A stretch of DNA of 64,000 nucleotides from Isoetes taiwanensis (GCA_021234155.1 JAJEKV010000015.1:3756852-3820851), one strand, 5' to 3'. Shown: positions 1 to 11,370, counted from the first letter of the stretch. Translations and numbers: made by a program. The notes: generated by a model not told the origin, from the sequence alone.

Positions 1-758
1 GAAGCAATTGCACAAAAGTTTAATAAAGGACAAAGTGGAGTATATCCTTAGACTAAAGGCAATTGAGCTAAGTCATTAGAAGAAAAAGGAGCCAAACTTG
101 AATCAGCTGGCTAGGCCAGTAGTAAAATTGATCAAGAAGTTTCACGATGTATTTCCAGATGAAATCCGTGAAATCACACTAGCACCAACCGCTAAGCCTG
201 CCAGCAAGGCCCCCTATAGGATGAGCACCCCGGAGCTAATTGAGCTCAAGAAGCAGTAACAAGAATTGCTTGAGCTCGGATTCATCAGGGCAACCGTGTG
301 CATAGATTACCGTCAATTGAATAAGAAAACGATAAAGAATAAATACGCCTTGCCCGGGGCAGATGACCTGATGGTCCAACTGTAGGGAGCAAAAATTTTC
401 TCTAAGATAAATTTGAGGTCAGGCCACCATCAGATAAGGATCAAGGAGGAAGATATTCATAAAACTGCTTTTAGAATGTGATATATGGCCACTATGAATT
501 TACGGTAATGCCTTTCGGCTTATCGAATGCTCCAGCAATGTTCATGAGATTAATGAACGACGTCTTCAAAGAATTCTTGGATGAGTTCGTCGTCATCTTC
601 TTCGACGACATCCTCATCTACAGCAAATCAATGGAGGAACATGTCGTACATTTGAGAAAAGTATTAGAAAAGCTAAGACGACATCCTTTGTATGGTAAAC
701 TCTCAAAGTGTCGCTTCGCAACAAATAGAGTGGAGTATTTGGGGCACATGGTCACAGT
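1..758 (+). pseudogene. Ty3/gypsy chromovirus pol, reverse transcriptase part (copy 1, broken)
   Basis: Reverse transcriptase copies element RNA into DNA. From about position 125 one frame reads as the gypsy RT lead-in (LIKKF..VFPDE), then [16 protein letters not shown], the [17 protein letters not shown] region, [12 protein letters not shown], the catalytic FFDDILIYS (about 598-618) and VEYLGHMVT. Damage is plain: TAA at 257, TAG at 383, a 2-base insertion near 482 that shifts frame before YGHYEF, and an in-frame loss near 290-300 of the stretch preceding CIDYRQL that the copy at 55.6-56.0 kb still has. The element begins before the window. It is cut at 758/759 by the L1 and resumes at 5119. 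Family assignment is firm; it is certainly non-functional. Confidence 0.9.
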
Positions 759-774
759 GAAAATAGAAGTCATA
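759..774. repeat. Target site duplication of L1 copy 1, left
   Basis: The 16-mer gaaaatagaagtcata is repeated exactly at 5103-5118. Removing the intervening DNA plus one copy rejoins the gypsy pol reading. The first bases overlap the A-rich L1 tail, so the true duplication may be a few bases shorter. Confidence 0.9.
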
Positions 775-954
775 TATGCTGACACTCAATGGGAAACTCA
801 AAGGAATGATCCAGACATGGAGGACACAGGCTGGAATATTGTTAACAGAAAAAAGGGCAGAGGCAAGAAGAAACCCTATTTTGGCCCAAGAAGATCTAGT
901 CCAAGGAAACAGACCATCCAAGCAGGGATGGTCCTAGGAAAATATAGGTATTAA
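775..954 (+). pseudogene. L1 ORF1, C-terminal remnant
   Basis: Only about the last 60 codons remain, a basic tail with RKKGRGKKK and RRSSPRKQ, ending at TAA 952-954. L1 ORF1 proteins bind element RNA. The open frame is fused by chance to the upstream gypsy RT frame across the insertion point, so a gene caller would report a chimera from 478. Its stop overlaps the ORF2 start as TAATG. Assignment rests on position before ORF2 and basic composition rather than a recognised domain. Confidence 0.6.
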
Positions 955-3900
955 TGGATAAAGAGATCAATTGTGTTACCTGGAATCTCCAGGGAATCAA
1001 CAGCATCATTAAAAGAGAGAGACTGAAGGTTTGCCTCTCATCCCTCAACCCTGATTTTCTCTTCTTACAGGAGCATAAAATGCATGACTCTGGTCATGAG
1101 AGAACTTTAAGTAGAACTCTTCCCCCTAATTATAGTATATGGTCTATCCCTGCTAATGAATCCTCTGGAGGCATTGCGATAGCTTGGAAAAATCATCTTA
1201 ACATTTCTGATATTTATATGATTAATAGTAGGAATGGCAGGTGGCAGATTCTCCTTTGTACCATTTTCAGAATTAGGCTTGCCCTGGTAAATATTTATGC
1301 TTTCAATAATCCTGTAGAGAGAGTAGATATTTGGAAGAAGGTGAAAAATAGTTTAGATAATTTGGAGTTTGATGAATGTATCTTAGGTGGTGATCTTAAC
1401 ATGGTAACTAACAGTTTTATGAAAAATAAGAATTTCAGACCGCTGGGCAGGAATGAGAAGGATGCTTGGCTGGAGCTCACTAGAAGCCACAACCTAACTT
1501 TGGCCAGAACCAAGCCTAATTCCTATAGCTGGACTGACAAAAGGGTAGATCCCACCCTGTGTCTTCATGACAGGTATTACCTCTCTGAAAATTTCTGGAA
1601 CCATAGCAGCAGAGTCAGCAACTTGGAAGGGTACACCCTCTCAGATCATTTCCCTCAACAGGTTGAGAATTATGCCTACCAACCGGTCTAACAAGAAGAG
1701 GAAAACATACTTCAAGCTCAACACCAGTCTTCTAGATCATGAAGACTTCATGGATAAGTTTCAGGAAGTTTTACAGAATTTTCCCAAGCCTAATGGTCAC
1801 TCTGGTTGGATGTTCTGGTGGATCCAAGTTGCAAAGGCTACAAAGAAGTGGCTCAAGGAATGGGGAAAAAAAGTTCATCTCAGTAAGCTATCCTCCCTCC
1901 AAAATCTGAGAGACAGTCTCCCTAATGCTCCCGAAGGAGACAAAGATAATATCAGAGCGGAAATTGAGAAAGAAGAAATCAAGATAGCTGAGGGTTGGAA
2001 GCTTAAGGCAAAGATAAGGGAGATCAAACATGACGAGAGAAGTAGCTCTAAATTCTTCTTTGTAAAAGCTAAAGGCAGAATCAAGAAGAACCATATATTC
2101 GAAATAAGAGTTGGGGATGAAGAAATCTCGAATGAAGATCAGGTTAAAGAAGCGGCTGCTGACCATTTTAGAAAGATAATGGGGACCAACCAAGACAGCT
2201 CCCAGGACACCATGAACAGGTTTATCAACCTCCAACCAAAGGTTAGTATGGAGGACAATTCTAGCATTGAAATGCCCTTCTCCAAAGAGGAGCTCTTCCA
2301 AATTGCAAAAGAAATGGAGAAGGGAAGGAGTCATGGCCCTGATGGACTCCCAGTCGAATTCTTCATCAAAGTTTGGCCCATTTTAGGGGATAGCCTTGTC
2401 AATTTAGCAAACGAGTTCAGAACTATTAAGCGCTTGGATGCGAGGATCAATACCAGCTTCATCACTCTCATTCCCAAAACTGATATGCCGGCCACGCTAT
2501 CAGATTACAGGCCTATTTCGCTAACCAATGTTATCTATAAGATAATTTCAGGTACAATTGCCAGAAGACTTAAGACTGTTTTGGAAAGACAGATTCATCC
2601 TGGACAATGTGGTCACAGCCATGTTGGGGCTTAATTGGGCTAAAGACTCTAATCAGGATATTGCACTAATTAAGCTGGATATTACCAAAGCCTTCGACAC
2701 GGTAAGCTGGGATTTCTTATTCAAATGTTGCAAAGCCTTGGGGTTCTCGGATGAGGTAATTCTCTTATTTAAAGCAATTCTTTCCAATTCTAGATCATCT
2801 GTTTTGATTAACAGTGAATGTGGCCCCTTCTTCCCTCTGCAAAGAGGTGTGAAGCAGGGCTGTCCACTAGCCCCTTTTCTATTTCTCATTTTAATGGAGG
2901 CTCTTCATGGTAAACTGGAAGAGGCGAAAAGGACTAACATGATCCAAGGTCTTACCCTTCCCAACAATGGAGAAATGGATCAAATCTTAAATGGTCATTT
3001 TGCAGATGATACATTCCTGCTAGTTTCGATGGACAACAGATCTATCACCAATACCCAAATTATTCTGGAGAATTTTGGAGACGCCTCAGGCTGTAAGATC
3101 AACCCTATCAAATCGAAAGTGGTGGCCAGAGACCAGGTAAAAGAAGAGCAAACGGCTGCTCTCCTGGGCTGTAAGTATATCCTCCCTACCACCTCTTCTA
3201 AGGTTTTAGGCATCCCCTTAGCCCTGAAAGGCACTCCCTCTGATATCTGGTCTGATATCATAGAGAAATTCCAGAAAAAGGTGGACAGCCTAAACTCCAA
3301 GTACATTTCTAAGCAGGGGAGAGCAATTATTGCTAACTTTGTTATATCCTCTTCCCATGTCTATCAGTCCTCTGTCATTCTCACTCCGAAGAAAGTAACA
3401 TCTACAGAGCATAATTGGGAGATTTATATCCTGTGGACAGAATAGAAGATGCTGGACTCCAGTGGTGAGTGCTGCAAAAGCAAGAATCTTGGGGGGCTTG
3501 GAGTGATTAACATTGAGAAGCAGGGGATAGCTCTTGCTGCCAAATATCTGTATAAGGCAGCTTATAACAAGATTAATCATCCAGTCTCCATTATCATTAG
3601 GCATTATCTAAACAAGTGTCTCTCCTATGGATGGAGGAAGTTAAATCTGATTCTACCCCATTCGATTTGCTTTCCCTTCACTGTTCCTAACTCTGTCCCT
3701 GGCCTTATAAAGAAATGGATAAGGGCTTGGAACTTAGTCAAGGGAATGTATACCTGGAAAGAGGGCCTCTCCATGGACCAGTCCATCTTTTGGAACCCGG
3801 GACTCCTGACCAATGATTCTTCCTTATGTTTAGCCTGTCACTTCCCGGAGCAGGCGAGGTTATGGGGAAGCAAAGGAATTATCTTCATCAGAGATATGTT

Positions 3901-4564
3901 TAATGACCACGGGATTATCCCTTTTCAACACTCAGTTTTGGCAGGAGAAGGAATTGATACCGAGATCCTCTACAACAACATCTACCAGATGCTCTCTCAA
4001 GGAAGATGGAATGATGATGATGACCAGAACTGGACTCATAATGGAATTGCTGGCTTCAAGGTTAAAACAGCATACAAATTTCTGATGAGAGGTCAAAGGC
4101 TTTCCATTCATACCAAATGGCAAACTGAGGAGGACAGATGCATAAAGAATTTAAAGTTCATGTGGTCGAGCCCCATCCCTCCTAAAGTGAAATCTTTTAT
4201 GTGGCAGCTTTGGCACAGAGCTTTAGCCACTAATCACAAAAGACACAGGATCCAAATGTCAGATTCTGATGCCTGTCCCAGGTGCCTCAATTCTAGGGAG
4301 GATGAGGAGCACTTATTCAAATCGTGCATCTGGTCGGAATGGGTCCTGGAATTAGCTTCTGCCATTTTTGGATATGATCTCAATTCGCTTGACCTGTTAG
4401 AGTTTTTTCTGCCAAATAATCCCAACGATTGGAGGATCTACATCCTTCTGTGGCGAATTTGGAAGGGAAGAAATAACTTCATCTTCAATTGTGATATTAC
4501 TCATCCTGAGGCTATCATCAAGCAGACCGAATATGATATCAAATGGATTATTGCTGTTGCATAG
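954..4564 (+). pseudogene. L1 ORF2: APE endonuclease, reverse transcriptase, zf-RVT (two frameshifts, one stop)
   Basis: ORF2 nicks the target and reverse transcribes the element. The endonuclease begins at ATG 954 (VTWNLQGINS, FLQEHK, GGDLNMV near 1390) and ends at LSDHFPQ near 1640. The frame shifts near 1665-1690. RT follows with SHGPDGLPVEFF, TLIPKTD and SDYRPISLTN. A small deletion and frameshift near 2590 removes the segment before RFILDNVV; RT then continues with ITKAFDTVSWDF, GVKQGCPLAPFLF and the catalytic FADDT near 2998. A TAG near 3443 interrupts the last frame. The C-terminus has the zf-RVT pattern (PPKVKSFMWQLWHRAL, CPRC, EEHLFKSC). Gene order and motifs are those of plant L1; loss of function is clear. 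Confidence 0.93.
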
Positions 4565-5102
4565 GATTAAATATGAGTCTGATATCTTTCTTTCTGATTT
4601 TACAGGGATCATTTTTGTATTGGTGCGCAAGCTCAAGTGGAAAAAGATCGATCCAGTGGCTAATCAACAATGGATCAAGGTGTTCGGTCCTCCCAATATA
4701 TATGGTCATGACGAACCCTGTCTTTGCAACTGCTGCTGTGACCAGAATTATAATGCAAGAAGAGGAATGCTATGTGAGGCAAAAGACAGTAAGGGCCGGT
4801 TTAATATGGCCAAAGCGGAATCATGCATGTGTGCCTTCTGTTTGCTCTCTGTTATGGTCAGAGGCAGAGGCAGGAAGCCCACCAATATTAACCTCAGATC
4901 ACATTTCTAGATCACAACAGGCTTCATATTTGACACAGGGTCTAGCATCTAGCTCAAACTTTGTCTTAACTCGGTTATTATTATTATCTTCCAACAGTGC
5001 TTTTTACTGTACCACTAGGGTTATACCTTAAAAAGTACTACTTTTTGTTAACTTATACTTTATAATTAATATATAAATACGCCTTCAATTAAAAAAGAAA
5101 AA
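4565..5102 (+). other. L1 copy 1 3' untranslated region and A-rich tail
   Basis: Non-coding sequence after the ORF2 stop, ending in A-rich DNA at about 5091-5102. I looked for an RNase H domain, which some plant L1s carry after zf-RVT, and found no convincing motif. Confidence 0.7.
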
Positions 5103-5118
5103 GAAAATAGAAGTCATA
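5103..5118. repeat. Target site duplication of L1 copy 1, right
   Basis: Exact repeat of 759-774, directly after the A-rich tail. The gypsy pol sequence resumes at 5119. Confidence 0.9.
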
Positions 5119-5918
5119 GTGGATTGACCAACACCAAAGAATGTGGTGGAAGTAAGAAGTTTCCTTGGCTTGGCAGGAAAGGACTTCGCTAACTGGGCGT
5201 CTTCTTTGTTGGACCTCGCTAAGAATAAGAAGGTAAAAGATTGGGTGCAACATTGGCTTGAGAATGTCCAAGCTTCTTTTGAGAAGCTTAAAGAAGCCTT
5301 AACAATAGCATCCGTGCTTACCCTCCCAGATCCAAGCAAGGATAAGCTCGTGGCAATGGATGCTAGTAAGCTAGCAGCAGGAGGAGTCCTCATACAGGAG
5401 GGAAGAGTAGTTGCTCATGATTCCAAGAAGATGAACGATGCTGAGCAATGCTACCCAACACATGACCAGGAACCCTTGGCCATAGTGAGAGCTCCACCAA
5501 TTTGGAGGCACTACCTGCTTAGGAGGAGATTCCAATTGGATATAGATCATCAAAGCCTCCAATATATCTTTACGCAACCACTCCTCAACTTGAGGCAAAG
5601 GAGATGGATGGAGTTCCTCGAGGAATACGACTTTGAGATAGTCTACAAGCCAGGTAAGTTAAATGTGGTTGCTGACACTCTCTTCCACAGGCCATTGGAA
5701 GCGCGGGTGCACTGCAATGCCATCTCTACCTTGTGTAGTGATTTGGCAAAAAGATTGAAGATGTACTGCCTTCGAGTAAGGAATTCAAGAAGATATGGGC
5801 TAGCCTTTGCAAAGAGGCAAGAACAGATAAGGAAAGAGAGGCTTATAAGGGATATAAGAGAGAAGGCAATCTTCTCTACCATAAGGATAAACTTTGTGTC
5901 CCTCAATCATCGGGAGTA
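5119..5918 (+). pseudogene. Chromovirus copy 1 pol: RT connection and RNase H
   Basis: Continues the pol interrupted at 758. VEVRSFLGLAG marks the end of RT, with a short loss in the following YYRRF-like segment. RNase H, which removes RNA from the RNA-DNA hybrid, follows: VAMDASKLAAGGVLIQ, AHDSKKMNDAEQCYPTHDQE, FQLDIDHQSLQYI, RQRRWMEFLEEYDFEI and a degraded ADTLFHRP for the usual ADALSR. A TGA at the start (VD*PTP) and later frame breaks show decay. The segment ends in the linker to integrase. Confidence 0.9.
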
Positions 5919-6540
5919 AGGAAGTTAATCCTTCATGACACTCACATTAGCCCAATAGCAGGCCATGCAGGGTTCATGAAAACCTACTTCAAGATAAGAA
6001 GTAGTTCTTATTGGCCAGGGATAAAGAAGGAGATAGCCAACTACATTCAGCAATGCTAGCTTTGTCAGCAAACAAAGGACGAGCATCTTTGAATTCTGGG
6101 ATCTTTGGAACCCTTGGCAGTCCCAACCGCTAAGTGGGAAGTGGTGAGTATGGACTTCATAATCGGACTCTCAAGAACAACAAGGAGCCATAATGCCTTA
6201 ATGGTAGTGGTCGAGAAATGCACCAACCGAATTATAGAAGACATGTTGAGAAGCTATGTGTGGAACAAGCAATCCAACTGGGGAGACTACATTTACTTAG
6301 TTGAGTTCGCATACAATAGCACCAAGCAGGAATTGTCACAAATGTCCCCCTTCATGATTAACTATGGATATCAATGCTTGACACCAGACACTTGGCATAA
6401 TCCAGTGTCTAAAGTTGAAGTTTCTCAACAAATATTGTTTGACATGCAGCAGTTGGTGGAAGAGGTTAGAGGCTATCTTCTAGCAGCAAGAAGTCGACAA
6501 AAGAGCATAGCCGACAAGCATAGAACCGCAAGGGAGTTCT
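5919..6540 (+). pseudogene. Chromovirus copy 1 integrase (core deleted)
   Basis: Integrase inserts the element into the genome. The HHCC zinc-binding module is visible (LILHDTHISPIAGHAGF, SYWPGIKKEI, then QC-stop-LCQQTK, with TAG between the two cysteines). The core starts at KWEVVSMDFIIGL, which supplies the first catalytic Asp. An internal deletion then joins MVVVEK directly to CTNRIIEDMLRSYVWNKQ. This removes the segment holding the second Asp and the catalytic Glu, so the enzyme would be dead even without stops. FAYNSTKQELSQMSPFMINYG follows normally. Confidence 0.9.
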
Positions 6541-7008
6541 AAGTTGGAGATAGTGTGTGGCTCAAGATCAAGGTCAAGCAAGCAAAGATTCGAATTGGGA
6601 ATTGCAAGAAGCTTGCCCCAAGATGTGCGAGACCTTTTAAGATCCTAGAACGAGTAGGGAATCAAGCCTACAAGCTTGATTTACCATCTCAAAGTCCACA
6701 AAGTCTTCCACGTAAGCCTATTGAAGAGGCACACTCCAAGCCCAGAGGAGGTCTTGGAGACTCCAACTTTGTTGGAGATGACGGAGGAGCAAATTGAGAT
6801 AGTTCCTGAGTTAATTCTTGATAAGGCATTTAAGAAGACAAGAGCGGACCAGTTCCTCTAATATTTGGTCAAGTGGAAGCACTTGCCCGTGGAAGACACA
6901 ACTTGGGTATTGAAGCAAGATCTAGAGAAGCAATACCTGGACTTTATGAAGGAGTTCGATGGCCAAGTCATCTCTGAAATGGTCGACACCAACTTGCCAG
7001 GTGCTTAG
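6541..7008 (+). pseudogene. Chromovirus copy 1 integrase C-terminus and chromodomain
   Basis: After TAA at 6541 the frame reads VGDSVWLKIKVKQ and RPFKILERVGNQAYKLDLP (the GPY/F-like module), then HVSLLKRHTPSPEEVLETP, and after another TAA (6859-6861) YLVKWKHLPVEDTTWV, a classic chromodomain core with its aromatic residues. The stop is TAG 7006-7008. In chromoviruses this domain steers integration toward modified chromatin. It identifies the clade. Untranslated sequence to about 7085 matches that after the stop of copy 2, confirming one family. Confidence 0.9.
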
Positions 7009-7084
7009 CTAAGTTTTGTATATTTTAGCGTAGCAGCAGGAAGGCATATGCATTCTAGGCCAATATAGCCGTCCATTGCCTGTC
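7009..7084 (+). other. 3' end of chromovirus copy 1 and junction to inverted gag
   Basis: Bases 7009-7065 resemble, in inverse orientation, the sequence following the pol stop of copy 2 (below 10824). The element then ends without polypurine tract or LTR, and gag sequence on the other strand begins. This is a rearrangement breakpoint. Confidence 0.6.
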
Positions 7085-7931
7085 TTTCAGTGATCCTTGG
7101 AACATTTAGCCTTAGCCTAATGAATTTCTATGTAATTGGGCACCGATAAGTTCCCTTGGTCCAACCTATAGAACTGCTGAATTTGCTTGCTGGTGTGCGG
7201 CCTTGGGACGTAGTGCTTGCAGAAAGCCTTATTGAAGGTTCTGAATCTGCAATTGTTCCTTCTTAACTTGTTTGACTTGACGTAACCTTTCCACCAAATT
7301 CGAACTGGCTCTATTAGGTTCGATGTTGCCACCTTTTCTATGTCCTTATCTTTCATCCCATATGAATTCCCAAATCCTTCCATCTCGTCTAACCAAGCTT
7401 CTGCTTCCATTCCCGACCTATCTTTCTCGGAGAACTGACCCAACTTCCGAGTTTTCCATATATTACTCATTGCACTATCCACCTTTTTCTGATAATCCTC
7501 TGTTCTACGGTTCTTGTCCCTGGCTTGTGAAGTATCTGACTCACTTTCCTGAAATGCTTCGAGATCCACTTCCCGTAGTGTCTAACAGGCTGGAGCTAGA
7601 AGAAGGATGGGCTCCTACTTCTTCTTTTCCTCTTTTTGTTCTTCTCGAGTCGTGGATTTCTTCCCTCTCTGGTTGAAGAGCTTCGTCTGGTCCTCTCGGT
7701 GGTGGAGGCGGGCATTGGTTCATATTCTTGGCCGTGCATCAATCGCGTGGCCCACTGTAACAGCTGTTGCATTTGGTTCCTCATGTGTGCCAATCTTGTG
7801 TTCACTGCTTCAACTGGCATCTCTTATTCTTCATCATGCTCTCGGCCGAACAAGTTCCTAGGTTGCCACTGATGTTGTCTGCCCTGACCTTGGGACCCTG
7901 AGCTGGTATTCCCGGCTGCAATAGTCACCAT
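7085..7931 (-). pseudogene. Chromovirus gag (frameshifted, 3' truncated)
   Basis: Gag forms the particle core. The minus strand opens at ATG 7931 (MVTIAAGNTSSGSQGQ), has a stop near 7826, resumes at MPVEAVNTRLAHMRNQMQQLL with an Arg/Ser/Lys-rich stretch, shifts frame near 7590, and continues as the retrotransposon-gag domain (MEAEAWLDEMEGFG, PVRIWWKGY, FNKAFCKHYVPRP, FYRLDQGNLSVPNYIEIH) to about 7117. The zinc knuckle and protease expected next are missing because the copy breaks at about 7085. A leader and an LTR lie immediately upstream on the same strand, in normal order. Confidence 0.82.
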
Positions 7932-8397
7932 GGTTGTTATTCAAAATTATACATCATAATGTCATTTATAGGTTAATTCATGTTAGGCATAATAGAAATC
8001 AAGTTGAAACTCAATTTATAAGTTAACAATGGGTTATGATAATTGATACAACAACATACAATTGGAAGCTTCAATATTATATAGAAATGGATAGTAGTAC
8101 ATGAAATTAAAATTATCTTTGTACATGTATTAATTAATACAGAGGGACGGGTAGAGGTTTCATCATCGAGAACCCTTCATAGACTTGGAGAAATTATTCA
8201 CGTTTTTTAGTCGAAGACCCTTGCCGACGTTGCGCAGAATATTTCGGGATGATCCCCCTTCTAGAGCTCCAGCCGGGAGCGATGGTGTTGTAGCTACAAT
8301 CGTCATCGGTGCATCCCTTAGGTGGCCTCTGGTGAAGACGGGGCTGTAGAGGACCACAGATCTTTTGAAGAGGATGACATGATCCGTGGTATCCCTG
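7932..8397 (-). other. Chromovirus 5' leader with decayed primer binding site
   Basis: Lies between the LTR edge (8398) and the gag start. At about 8378-8395 the minus strand resembles the clean primer binding site at 12898 (ggatacca...catg against ggtatcagagcatg), with several changes. The minus-strand open frame over 8163-8495 runs through this leader and into the LTR, and I treat it as chance. Confidence 0.5.
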
Positions 8398-9942
8398 TGA
8401 CGCTCCCTACAAAATATACGGCGCCCAGCCGCATACTCCGTAGGAAATCCCCCATCCGGTCCTTCGACCACACGGGCCCTCCGTCTATCCCGCACTCCAG
8501 GATATCCCTAGTGCGGGAAGGGGATACGAAGGTGTCTTGTGCGCCCTTCCCCTATTGGCTCCAATAACAGAGGAAGCATAAACAACGTCAGAACTAGCAA
8601 CAACAATACATCGAACTACCTCGAAGGGTAGCATATCCATACATCCAGAGATACAATAGAGATAAATATAAGCCATAAAACATGAGAGCTCCTACCCAAG
8701 GCTCAGACTCATGGGGAGGTAGACTGACGGCTAGGCCACAAGATAGAGCAGACTGAAGCATAACAATGGGGGGGTCTGGCTATAGACAATGGCTTGGGTT
8801 GACCACTCCATCCGCCCCTCCTGTGCATACTTTGTAGATGGGCTAGATCGGGCTCTGGTACGACTCTAACCTTTCGAATATGCAATCTCATAGTATCATC
8901 CATTGCGACTGCTCCAGGTTGCATCTCCCCAGCCCAACGAGGCAGGAAGGGTTTCATCTCCCCTTCCCGGGGTCTAGAGGTTCCACGAGCGGCTAGGATT
9001 GCCCCAGGAGGTGTCGGACCCATGCTTGACCCACTCGAAGTGACCGGCCATAGGCCTAGCTCACTATGGGGTCCCCAGTAGCCACGCTCAGCAGGGACCC
9101 TCCTTCAATTTCACCTCTAGCCTCATTATCTGGTGTTGAGTCATATCATAGCCCCTGTAGCCCGGTGGGTTCCTATGCACAGGCCGCATAATAATAGGAA
9201 CTAAAGGGTCTAACTAGGAGCATCACTAAGTAATGGCTACTAGGTCTCTACCCCTCTTCCCAATACAAGAGGAGCAAACATGATCAACCAATATCGCATG
9301 TCCACATAATATGATAATAATGAGAATAATATCTAAACCTAATCATATACATCTAACTTACAGTTTGGGTTCATTGATTAGGGTTCAAGATCTAGACTGA
9401 GGGTTCTAGGAAGGCTTTACTAGAGACACGAAATGCTAACTCATCTGGAGTCCTACTTCCAGATGATCTACAAAGAACTCTAATCCAAATACCTGCTCCT
9501 GAGGAACTCCCTCCTACTCCCGGCGTCTCCATGGTCTTCGAGGTGGTCAAAGTAGCTCCCACTCATACTGACGCACACACGCTCTGGGGGCTGATGTGCT
9601 ATGCTATACCACAGCAAACGATTCTCGAAATGGAGTTTCGAGCGCGAATAGGATTCCCAGACTGTTGGAGCCAGAAAATGGCCTAGGGTTAGGGTTTGGC
9701 CATTTATAGATTAGGGTTGATGTCATCTTCCACATGGCTCCAATAGGGTGGTCCCATGTGGCGGGCGCCCAATAGGTTAAGGCCACGTGGAAAATGGTCT
9801 AAGGTTGGCTAAGTTATATGAATAACTTAGTCATGCACCTATGCCACTAATCTGTAGTATACAAGGCTATGGAGATAGACTTGTATAGTGACAGACCTAG
9901 AAATATACGTATTTATGGTGTATATTTCCCTGGAACGTCACA
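8398..9942 (-). repeat. Chromovirus LTR (about 1.55 kb)
   Basis: Read on the minus strand it starts TGTGACGTTCC just after a polypurine tract and ends GGGAGCGTCA. That last 10-mer is identical to the end of the LTR remnant at 12885-12894. The interior aligns with the LTR at 51342-52711, for example the shared tctctacccctctt stretch (9245-9258 here). The ends form a short inverted repeat, TGACG and CGTCA. It is placed both as 3' LTR for the pol above 10824 and as 5' LTR for the gag below 7931. Confidence 0.8.
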
Positions 9943-9957
9943 TTCTCTCCCCTTGGG
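9943..9957 (-). promoter_or_regulatory. Polypurine tract of chromovirus
   Basis: The minus strand reads cccaaggggagagaa directly before the LTR start TGTGACG. The sequence before it (gctgaggacagcattat) matches the equivalent site at 52712. The tract primes plus-strand DNA synthesis. Confidence 0.8.
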
Positions 9958-10823
9958 ATAATGCTGTCCTCAGCATTACACTAAGGTGATGAACCTCAAC
10001 TAAGCCTGTAAAAGCACACATGAACATACAACTTTTGACTTTAATGAAATGATCAACTTCCTATTACGTAATTAATACGTGTCATAGGCTATATTTGTAC
10101 CTATATAAAATTATATAGCCTTCACAAAGGTTACTTATTATAGTAATTTCAAAACATTATCGCAATAGTTATTAGGGCTCATAATTTAAGTCTAAATTAT
10201 GACTCCTATCTTCACGTAATGCGCTCCTTCGTCTATGCTCCCCTTTCACTGGCCTGCACAAGTAGCACATTACGTTAGTTTAGTTAATAAGTTTGTGGTT
10301 TTAGGAGACTACCCCCCTAATTACCTCCTCTTGAGCCGAACTACTAGTTCAAGTTTACCCTACTACCTTGCACTCGATCATGGCCCCGTAAGGATTTGAG
10401 CTTAATGACCATTTAAGATGATCCTATCATTGCCCATGATCAGGTCCTACCTTCTACACGATTCCTTTGATCGAGTACACCCGCAGTGCCTCATGCCCCT
10501 GAGGGTTTAAGCTAGGGAACGTCTCACGATCCCATCATCGCGCATGATCACTCATACCTCACCATGACCCCCCTATGGTCAGGTGCGCGTACCCTGCATC
10601 GTGGCATAGAGATCATCTGAATAATGGTCTCATCATCATCCACCATGCCGCTCTTCCTCTCACATGACCCTCCTAGTCATGCGCACTCTTGGTGCGTGCT
10701 GGCCTAGAGAACGCCCCTGGGGGGAATCTCATCATCGCCTACACTCCAAGTTCTTCGCATACGCATCCCAACTACCCTAGAATGCATACATTTTCCTGCA
10801 CTAACACTAAGACATACACAAGC
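9958..10823 (-). other. Spacer between chromovirus pol stop and polypurine tract
   Basis: About 865 bases of non-coding element sequence. The part next to the pol stop is homologous to 7009-7065. I see no gene in it. Confidence 0.6.
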
Positions 10824-11370
10824 TTAGCTAAGAGCACCTGACGCATTGATGTCGACCAATTCGGAGATTACTTGGCCGTCGAATTGCTCTAAGAATTCCG
10901 GGTATCGCAGCTTCCATGGCAAGTGCTTCCACTTGACCAAGTATTGGGGGAACTGAGACCTTATTGTCTCCTTAAATGCTTTGTCGAAAATTAGCTCAGG
11001 GACTATCTCGATTTGCTCCTCCATCATCTCCAATAAGGTTGGAGTCTCCAAAATCTCCTCTGGGTTTGGAGTATGCCTCTTAAGTAGGCTCACATGGAAG
11101 ATTTTGTGGACCCTTTAGATGGGTAGGCAAGTTGAGTTTGTTGGTTTGGCTCCCTACTCACTCCAAAATCTTGAAAGGCCTCGTCCACCTTGGAGCAAGC
11201 TACTTACAATTGCCGATGCGAAGCTTCACTTGCTTGACCTTTACTTGAGCCAAACTTTATCTCCCAGAATAAACTCTGGAGGAGTTTTATGTCTATCTGC
11301 TAGACTCTTTTGATGTGCCTTTGTTGCTTGAAGATATTCTTGCACTTCTGCCACAAATTGCTGCATATCT
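10824..11370 (-). pseudogene. Chromovirus copy 2: integrase C-terminus and chromodomain
   Basis: Minus strand. Near 11340-11130 the tail of integrase reads LAPRWTRPFKILEWVGSQ. Then HVSLLKRHTPNPEEILETPTLLEM and the chromodomain core QYLVKWKHLPWKLRYPE (about 10950-10900), with its second half altered compared with copy 1 (VEDTTWV replaced). The stop is at 10824-10826. Close similarity to copy 1 in opposite orientation shows two insertions or a rearranged pair of one family. Confidence 0.85.

Larger units (their letters stand above)
775..5102 (+). mobile_element. 5'-truncated L1 LINE nested in chromovirus pol
   Basis: This 4.3-kb non-LTR element consists of the tail of ORF1, a whole-length but frameshifted ORF2 (endonuclease, RT, zf-RVT), a 3' untranslated region and an A-rich tail (about 5091-5107, interrupted by G). 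It is bounded by a 16-bp target duplication and sits inside the RT/RNase H region of an older Ty3/gypsy copy in the same orientation. Loss of nearly all ORF1 is the usual result of incomplete target-primed reverse transcription. Three ORF2 lesions show it is not recent, but it is less decayed than its host element. Confidence 0.93.

Noticed and set aside
478-954. A single 158-codon frame that would be called one protein
   Set aside because: It is a chance fusion of gypsy RT (to 758) with the L1 ORF1 tail across the insertion point.
8163-8495. Minus-strand 110-codon frame
   Set aside because: Covers the LTR end, PBS remnant and leader of a chromovirus; no domain, so treated as chance.
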